NCBI GenBank assembly: GCA_002774415.1
Contig: PEYL01000042.1
Coordinates: 1 to 31,313, forward strand
DNA: 31,313 nucleotides
Source: Candidatus Portnoybacteria bacterium CG08_land_8_20_14_0_20_40_83
GTDB lineage: Bacteria > Patescibacteriota > Minisyncoccia > Portnoybacterales > GWB1-42-6
Reading direction: 5' to 3'
The notes under the pieces: generated by a model
Told to the model about the DNA's origin: nothing
The model's input: only the letters and a program-made list of their open reading frames with translations
Database searches by the model: none
Shown: one piece after another, positions 26,441 to 31,313 of the stretch
How positions within the stretch are numbered: position 1 is the stretch's first letter
How the letters are laid out: each line of letters begins with the position of its first letter
Made by a program: the position numbers and the translations under genes

Positions 26441-29284
26441 CTACTTTAATTTTTTTATCCCAATCTTAATTTTCCCCAGTTCTAAATCAATGTCTTTTTC
26501 CAGGTCAAAATTTATTTTTCCTCCGACGGTTAGCTCCTGCGATAAAGTCTCTTTTTTAATAAATTCGCTCCATTTTTCTGCGATTTTTTGGAAATTAGGA
26601 AATTTAGAAACTAAGAAATTGAGCAAAATAGTATCTTTTCTAGTCAATCCCGCCTGCCTGCGCATATCCTGAATTTGGCGCACAAGATCCCTTATCATTC
26701 CCTCTTCTTTCAGCTCTTTTGTAATTTTTTTATCAAGCTTAATTTCGTTTTTTAACTCCGGATTAAATTTAATTTCTTTCACATTAACCTCATCCAATAT
26801 TAATTTCAATAGTTCTTTATCATTTTTGATTTTTGATTCTTGATTCTTGATTTCGAGCGTAGCGAGTGGCTGGCGAACTTTTATCCCTGCGGCGGCTCTT
26901 TCTGCCAGCGCCAAAGCGACAATTTGCCGCGTAACCGCCATTTTTTCTTCCAAATTTTTATTAATCAATTTTTTGTCTGGCGCCGGCCAGTCGCAAAGAT
27001 GAACCGATTCTGGCATCCGCGGTTTTTTAAGATTTAAATAAATTTCTTCCGAAATAAAAGGAATAAATGGCGCGGCCAGTTTTGATAAATTCAGCAAAAT
27101 ATAATATAAGGTCTGGGCGGCTTCGTCTTTTTCTTTTTCTGATTCTGGCTTTTGGAATCTCCGGCGCGAACGGCGAACATACCAGTTGGATAAGTCGTCA
27201 ATAAATTTTTCAAAAGCTCTGGCCGGCCCGACAACATCATAATGTTGCAAACCATTCATCATCTGCCTGGATAAAGAATTTAGCGAAGAAACAATCCATT
27301 TGTCTAAAATATTTTTTGGCCCGAATTTTTTAGCCGGTTTAAAATTTTTATCAGTATAAGTTTGGAAAAATATAAAAGTGTTATAAAACGTGCCAAAAAA
27401 CCGGTTAAATTTATCTTTGACATCCTTTAAGTCAAATCTTTTTGGCTCGCCGGCTTGATTGATTGTGTAAAGATACCAGCGCACGCAATCAGCTCCGAAT
27501 TGATTTATCACATCCAGGGGCATCACCATATTGCCTTTTGATTTGCTCATTTTCTGGCCTTTGACGTCCAAAACATGACCAAGCGAAATCACGTTTTTAT
27601 AAGCCGGACCTTTGCCCAATAAAGTTGAAATTGCCAAAAGAGTGTAGAACCAGCCGCGCGTCTGGTCAACTGCTTCGCAAATAAAATCCGCCGGGAACGC
27701 CTCTTCCTCGTCTATTTTATCTTTGTCTTCAAAAGGATAGTGCCATTGAGCATATGGCATAGAACCGGAATCAAACCAAGCGTCAATCACGACAGGCACC
27801 CGCTTCATATGTCCTGAGCACTTATCGCAGGGAAATTCTATTTGGTCAATATGGGGCCGGTGCAAGTCTTTTAATTTTTTGGGCAGTTCTTTTGCGCTGC
27901 CGATCACTTTTATTTCTCCGCATTTTTCGCATTCCCAGACCGGCAAAGGAGTGCCCCAGAATCTTTCCCGAGATAAATTCCAATCCTTGACTTCTCTTAA
28001 CCATTCGCCGAATCTCCCTTCTTTTAAATACGCCGGTTCCCAGGTTATCTGACTGTTATTTTGCAAAAGCTCTTGGCGAACAGCCGTCATTTTAATAAAC
28101 CAGGAATTTTTGGCGTAATAAAGCAGAGGCGTATCACATCTCCAGCAAAAAGGATAATCATGCTCATACATTTCTTCTTTATATAAAAGCTTGCGTTTTT
28201 TTAAATCGGCTTTGATGTCCAAATCTGCGTCTTTGACAAATTTTCCTTCGCCCGGAATACCCAGTCCCTTTTTGACTTTACCGTCAAGCTCAACGCTCAT
28301 GACCTGAGGCAAATTTTCTTTTTGCCCGAGTTCCATATCTTCAATTCCAAAAGATGGCGCGATATGCACAATTCCCGTGCCTTCGCCAACCGAAACAAAA
28401 TCGGCCGCCACCACTTTATAGCCGGGCTTATCCAGTTTCATCTGATAAAGCGGCTCATATTCCCGGCCGAGCAGCGCCCCGCCCAAAAATTCTGATTCAA
28501 TTTCATAAGGTTCTTCAAAAACACTTAATCGGTCTTTGGCTAAAATATATTTTTCCTGGCCCGATTTTATTTTTGCATAAGTTATATTCTCGCCAACCGC
28601 AATGGCTGTGTTAGCCGGCAAAGTCCATGGGGTAGTCGTCCAGACTAAAAAATATAAAGATGATTCTGCTTTAATCGGCAGTTTAAAATAAATTGAAGGT
28701 TCTTTTATTTTTTCGTAGCCAAGCGCCACTTCGTGAGAAGAAAGCGATGTGCCGCATCTGGGGCAATAAGGCACGACTTTTGTGCCTTTATATAGAAGAT
28801 CCTTAGACCAAATTTGCTTTAAAATGTGCCAGACGCTTTCAATATAATCATTCTCGTAAGTAACATAGGCGTTTTTCATATCAAGCCAAAAAGCTATCCG
28901 AGTCGTCATTTTTTCCCATTCTGATTTATAACGCCAGACAGATTCTTTGCATTTTTTATTAAATTTTTCAATGCCGTATTTTTCTATATCTTTTTTACTT
29001 TTTAAACCCAGTTCTTTTTCAACCTGAATTTCCACCGGCAGGCCGTGAGTGTCCCAGCCGGCTTTACGCTCAACAAAAAAACCCTGCATTGTTTTGAAGC
29101 GCAAAATTATGTCTTTAAAAGCTCTCGCTTCAACATGATGGATGCCCGGCTGGCCATTGGCTGTTGGCGGACCTTCAAAGAAAATAAAACGAGGCCCTTT
29201 CTTTGTTTTGGCCAGGCTTTTGGCAAATATCTTTTTCTTATCCCAAAATTTAAGGATTTTTTGTTCGATTTGCGGTAAATCCAT
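26441..29284 (-). CDS. ileS: Isoleucine--tRNA ligase, archaeal/eukaryotic-like type
   Basis: 947 aa. Charges tRNA-Ile. HIGH-like motif in GPPTANGQPGIHHVEARAFK (residues about 38-57), the CP1 editing domain with WTTTPWTLPANTAIAV, zinc-type CEKCGEIKVI and PCDKCSGHM segments, KMSKS in GQKMSKSKGN at about residue 578 and the C-terminal anticodon domain (SNWYVRRSRRRF). This is the type associated with mupirocin resistance in the family. Two stretches in the C-terminal part, LEIKNQESKIKND and NFLVSKFPNFQ, are encoded by AT-rich simple repeats of the intergenic kind (26821-26855, 26590-26622). The promoter at 29321-29293 makes the mRNA nearly leaderless. Confidence 0.96.
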   Translation of the reverse strand: MDLPQIEQKILKFWDKKKIFAKSLAKTKKGPRFIFFEGPPTANGQPGIHHVEARAFKDIILRFKTMQGFFVERKAGWDTHGLPVEIQVEKELGLKSKKDIEKYGIEKFNKKCKESVWRYKSEWEKMTTRIAFWLDMKNAYVTYENDYIESVWHILKQIWSKDLLYKGTKVVPYCPRCGTSLSSHEVALGYEKIKEPSIYFKLPIKAESSLYFLVWTTTPWTLPANTAIAVGENITYAKIKSGQEKYILAKDRLSVFEEPYEIESEFLGGALLGREYEPLYQMKLDKPGYKVVAADFVSVGEGTGIVHIAPSFGIEDMELGQKENLPQVMSVELDGKVKKGLGIPGEGKFVKDADLDIKADLKKRKLLYKEEMYEHDYPFCWRCDTPLLYYAKNSWFIKMTAVRQELLQNNSQITWEPAYLKEGRFGEWLREVKDWNLSRERFWGTPLPVWECEKCGEIKVIGSAKELPKKLKDLHRPHIDQIEFPCDKCSGHMKRVPVVIDAWFDSGSMPYAQWHYPFEDKDKIDEEEAFPADFICEAVDQTRGWFYTLLAISTLLGKGPAYKNVISLGHVLDVKGQKMSKSKGNMVMPLDVINQFGADCVRWYLYTINQAGEPKRFDLKDVKDKFNRFFGTFYNTFIFFQTYTDKNFKPAKKFGPKNILDKWIVSSLNSLSRQMMNGLQHYDVVGPARAFEKFIDDLSNWYVRRSRRRFQKPESEKEKDEAAQTLYYILLNLSKLAAPFIPFISEEIYLNLKKPRMPESVHLCDWPAPDKKLINKNLEEKMAVTRQIVALALAERAAAGIKVRQPLATLEIKNQESKIKNDKELLKLILDEVNVKEIKFNPELKNEIKLDKKITKELKEEGMIRDLVRQIQDMRRQAGLTRKDTILLNFLVSKFPNFQKIAEKWSEFIKKETLSQELTVGGKINFDLEKDIDLELGKIKIGIKKLK
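26590..26622. repeat. GAAATTAG-type simple repeat within ileS
   Basis: GGAAATTAGGAAATTTAGAA then ACTAAGAAATTGAG, the same motif family as the intergenic repeat at 3330-3397, here in the ileS frame. Confidence 0.65.
26821..26855. repeat. TTGATT-type simple repeat within ileS
   Basis: Units TTTTTGAT, TTTTTGAT, TCTTGAT, TCTTGAT run through the ileS frame and encode EIKNQESKIKND. Confidence 0.75.
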
Positions 29285-29292
29285 GCTTTTTT

Positions 29293-29321
29293 ATCATAGC
29301 CGAAATTGGCTAAAAAGTCAA
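29293..29321 (-). promoter_or_regulatory. Promoter of ileS, near-leaderless
   Basis: Reverse strand: -35 TTGACT (29321-29316), 17-bp spacer, -10 TATGAT (29298-29293), start near 29286; ATG at 29284. Confidence 0.75.
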
Positions 29322-29349
29322 AAAAATGGTAGAATAAAAACCATAAGCC

Positions 29350-29473
29350 CTCGAATTTATTCTTCGAGCGAAACCCAGCCGCAGTTTTTTCAAAAAAACT
29401 GCGGCTGGGCGAAGTCGAGAAGTTATTCTTTGTTCTTATAGAATAGTTCTCGACGCGCTCTGGCTACGCCAGA
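29350..29473. repeat. Cluster of four hairpins between ileS and amrS
   Basis: CTCGAA..TTCGAG (29350-29367); a perfect 17-bp inverted repeat, CCCAGCCGCAGTTTTTT (29374-29390) with AAAAAACTGCGGCTGGG (29393-29409); GTCGAGAA.TTATTCT with AGAATA.TTCTCGAC (29414-29454); TCTGGC TAC GCCAGA (29459-29473). The genes on both sides diverge, so these are not needed as terminators. The region probably includes the amrS promoter, which I could not place. Confidence 0.8.
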
Positions 29474-29497
29474 TCTTGTTCGAACAATAATATTTTA

Positions 29498-30532
29498 ATG
29501 AAAGAATCCTATCTTTATCAAAAATTAGACGCCAAAAAAGTCCGCTGCCAGACCTGCGCTCATAATTGTCTCATCTTGCCCGGCAAGCGGGGCATTTGCG
29601 GCGTCAGAGAAAATATTGATGGTAAACTTTATTCTTTGGTTTACGGCAAAGCAATTGCCGAACATCTTGATCCCATTGAGAAAAAACCATTTTTCCATTT
29701 TTTGCCGGGCACTTATTCGCTCTCCGTGGCGACAATTGGTTGCAATTTAAATTGCGGGAACTGTCAGAACTGGGATATCTCTCAAGCCAGCAAAGACCCA
29801 AAAATTACCAGCCAGCAAATCGAGCAAATGGGTTTTAATTTGCCGCCTGAAAAAATCGTCCAAGATGCTCTTTCACAAAAAGCACCCAGTATTTCCTATA
29901 CCTACACAGAGCCGACCATATTTTTGGAATACGCGCTTGACACAATGAAGCTGGCTAAAGAAAAAGGGCTAAAAAATTGCTGGATAACCAACGGCTTTAT
30001 GAGTGAAAAAACGCTTAAGCTAATTGCGCCTTATCTGGATGCGGCCAATGTTGATTTAAAATCTTTCGATGACGAGTTTTATCGTAAAAATTGCGGGGCA
30101 AGGTTGCAGCCGATTTTGGATTCGCTAAAATTAATGAAAAAAGTGAATATTTGGGTTGAAGTGACGACACTGGTAATTCCTACTCTAAGCGATTCAGAAA
30201 AAATATTTAAAAAAATCGCCGAATTTATTTATAATGAACTTGGTGCCGAAACTCCTTGGCATGTCACTCAATTTTCGGGCGTCATTTCTTACAAGCTCCA
30301 GCATTTGCCAGAAACGCCTCTAAAAACCTTAGAAAAAGCTTGCCAAATCGGGCTTGATGAAGGCCTTAAATATGTTTATTCGGGCAACGTCCCCGGCTTG
30401 GCGTCAGAAGACACTTATTGCCCGAAGTGCCGCACCAAGAACATTGACCGTCACGGCTATCAAATTGAGAGATATGATAAAAACGGCAAATGTTATAAAT
30501 GCGGGGAAGATTTAAATTTAATATTTTATTAG
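29498..30532 (+). CDS. amrS: AmmeMemoRadiSam-type radical SAM enzyme
   Basis: 344 aa. An extra N-terminal Cys set (CQTCAHNCLILPGKRGICGV) is followed by the radical-SAM cluster GCNLNCGNCQN (C82, C86, C89), ITNGF and SFDDEFYRKNCG blocks, and a C-terminal CPKCxxKN...CYKCGEDL zinc knuckle. This architecture matches AmrS, previously annotated as a PflA-like activase; in many genomes it neighbours the AMMECR1 and MEMO genes, which are not in this window. The natural substrate is not established. ATG 29498, no SD. Its stop is 2 nt before the next radical-SAM gene, so both are one operon. Confidence 0.9.
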   Translation: MKESYLYQKLDAKKVRCQTCAHNCLILPGKRGICGVRENIDGKLYSLVYGKAIAEHLDPIEKKPFFHFLPGTYSLSVATIGCNLNCGNCQNWDISQASKDPKITSQQIEQMGFNLPPEKIVQDALSQKAPSISYTYTEPTIFLEYALDTMKLAKEKGLKNCWITNGFMSEKTLKLIAPYLDAANVDLKSFDDEFYRKNCGARLQPILDSLKLMKKVNIWVEVTTLVIPTLSDSEKIFKKIAEFIYNELGAETPWHVTQFSGVISYKLQHLPETPLKTLEKACQIGLDEGLKYVYSGNVPGLASEDTYCPKCRTKNIDRHGYQIERYDKNGKCYKCGEDLNLIFY

Positions 30533-30534
30533 CT

Positions 30535-31313
30535 ATGGAGTATTCGGTATATATTACTTATAAATGCAATCTGCGGTGTTCTTTTTGTTATGTCAAGAAA
30601 AAAATATCTCTATACGATACCCCAACCTTAACCGATGAACATATAGAACAAATAATAAAATATATTTCAACAAATAAAAATGGGCAGAAAGATCGGGTAA
30701 TGTTTTTTGGTGGGGAACCGTTAATTGATTATGAGATTATAAAAAAATTTATAAATAAGAGTGGAGGTCTTAATCTATCATATGGTATCTATACCAATGG
30801 TCTTTTATTGAATAGCGTTCCTTTAGATTTCCTAAAATTATTAGATATTTTTTTAATATCTATCGACGGAGATAAAAAAGCGCATGAAAAATATCGAGGT
30901 CAAACATATAAAAAAATAGTGGGCAATATAAAAAAAATTAAACCTAAATTAGATAGCCTCATAATTGGCAGGGTCACCGTAACAGAGGAAACAAATATCT
31001 ATAAATCCGTAAAAAGTCTTATTAACGATGTGGATGCTGTCCATTGGCGATCGTTAACAAACCGCAGTTTAATGATGCAGAGAAATTTATAAATAATTAT
31101 CGAACAGATATAAAAGAATTATTTGATTTCTGGCTATTCAATTTTAAAAGAGATAAATTATTAAATATCATTCCCTTCCAAGCAATAATAGCATCTTTAA
31201 TATTTAATTATCCTAAAAATAATTGGTCTTTCAGATGCGGTACCGGCAGCGAACTTCAGACAATAGATATCGACGGGAATATTTACTATTGCGATGAATA
31301 TGTAGGCAATAAA
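30535..31313 (+). pseudogene. Radical SAM / SPASM-type peptide-modifying enzyme, frameshifted, 3' end outside window
   Basis: ATG 30535. MEYSVYITYKCNLRCSFCYV holds the 4Fe-4S motif CxxxCxxC (C11, C15, C18); FFGGEPLIDYEIIKKFI and YTNGLLLN, then ISIDGDKKAHEKYRG, are typical radical-SAM core blocks. The frame ends at 31092 after VHWRSLTNRS. One base over, it continues as IVNKPQFNDAEKFINNYRTD up to a SPASM-like FRCGTGSELQTIDIDGNIYY followed by CDEYVGN, running off the window. One missing base near 31045-31052 (after VHW) explains this. The base composition is clearly more AT-rich than in amrS, pointing to recent acquisition. SPASM enzymes usually modify ribosomal peptides; no precursor gene is seen before the edge. 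A sequencing error is an alternative to decay. Confidence 0.82.

Noticed and set aside
1..31313. tRNA or rRNA genes
   Set aside because: By eye I found no T-arm (GTTCGAATC-like) with a matching acceptor stem and no rRNA-like segment; a tRNAscan run would settle it.
1..31313. Alternative genetic code (UGA as Gly) as in some Patescibacteria
   Set aside because: recO, proS and the 52-aa gene end at TGA at the expected lengths and core genes have no internal in-frame TGA.

Overview
The window looks like a chromosomal piece of a reduced-genome bacterium of the Patescibacteria (Candidate Phyla Radiation), probably Parcubacteria-like. This is inferred from gene content and style: translation genes (glyS, proS, ileS, tgt, typA, rsmI) mixed with single-TM surface proteins, two YkuD L,D-transpeptidases, MscL, an AI-2E-type permease, a very short ProRS, no biosynthetic operons, mostly no Shine-Dalgarno (SD) sequences, and many AT-rich or palindromic repeats between and inside genes. 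TGA works as a stop (recO, proS), so the code is standard.

Layout. 1-7.8 kb: rsmI (partial), a small membrane protein, AI-2E permease, M16 protease, dodecin, a NIF3-like protein, glyS and tgt. Divergent from glyS, with overlapping -35 boxes, is a strong promoter for a structured RNA of about 230 nt that ends in a clear terminator. 7.8-13.2 kb: a large DUF11-like surface protein, then divergent proS, and convergent recO-mscL plus a C39-like protease. 13.3-18.3 kb: an accessory zone with an integrase scrap, a gene fragment split by a 125-bp repeat, an HTH-ATPase-STAS regulator with a symmetric operator over its promoter, an ArsR-type regulator between direct repeats, an L,D-transpeptidase with a frameshifted secreted partner, and two small SD-led genes. 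18.25-19.63 kb: a decayed IS. 19.7-22.4 kb: typA, DUF167, an anchored protein. 22.47-23.78 kb: an intact related IS. 24-26.4 kb: three envelope genes and a small SD-led gene. 26.4-31.3 kb: ileS, divergent from amrS and a frameshifted radical-SAM/SPASM gene cut by the window end.

Most notable: (1) proS and typA share a 5' hairpin ending one base before the start codon, with the same stem, compensatory base changes and the same small upstream ORF start (MPGSE); (2) the structured RNA at 6201-6428 carries three CCUCC motifs, one identical to the 16S anti-SD core; (3) the HTH-GHKL-DUF4325 protein appears to control its own promoter; (4) a palindromic repeat family with a common terminal box is inserted in frame in recO, at the tgt 5' end and, at base resolution, in a duplicated gene fragment.

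Translation initiation is bimodal. Housekeeping genes have no SD, and ileS and the 22.4-kb gene are nearly leaderless. The accessory genes at 15.1-18.2 kb and 26.3 kb carry AAGGAGG-type sites and strong terminators.
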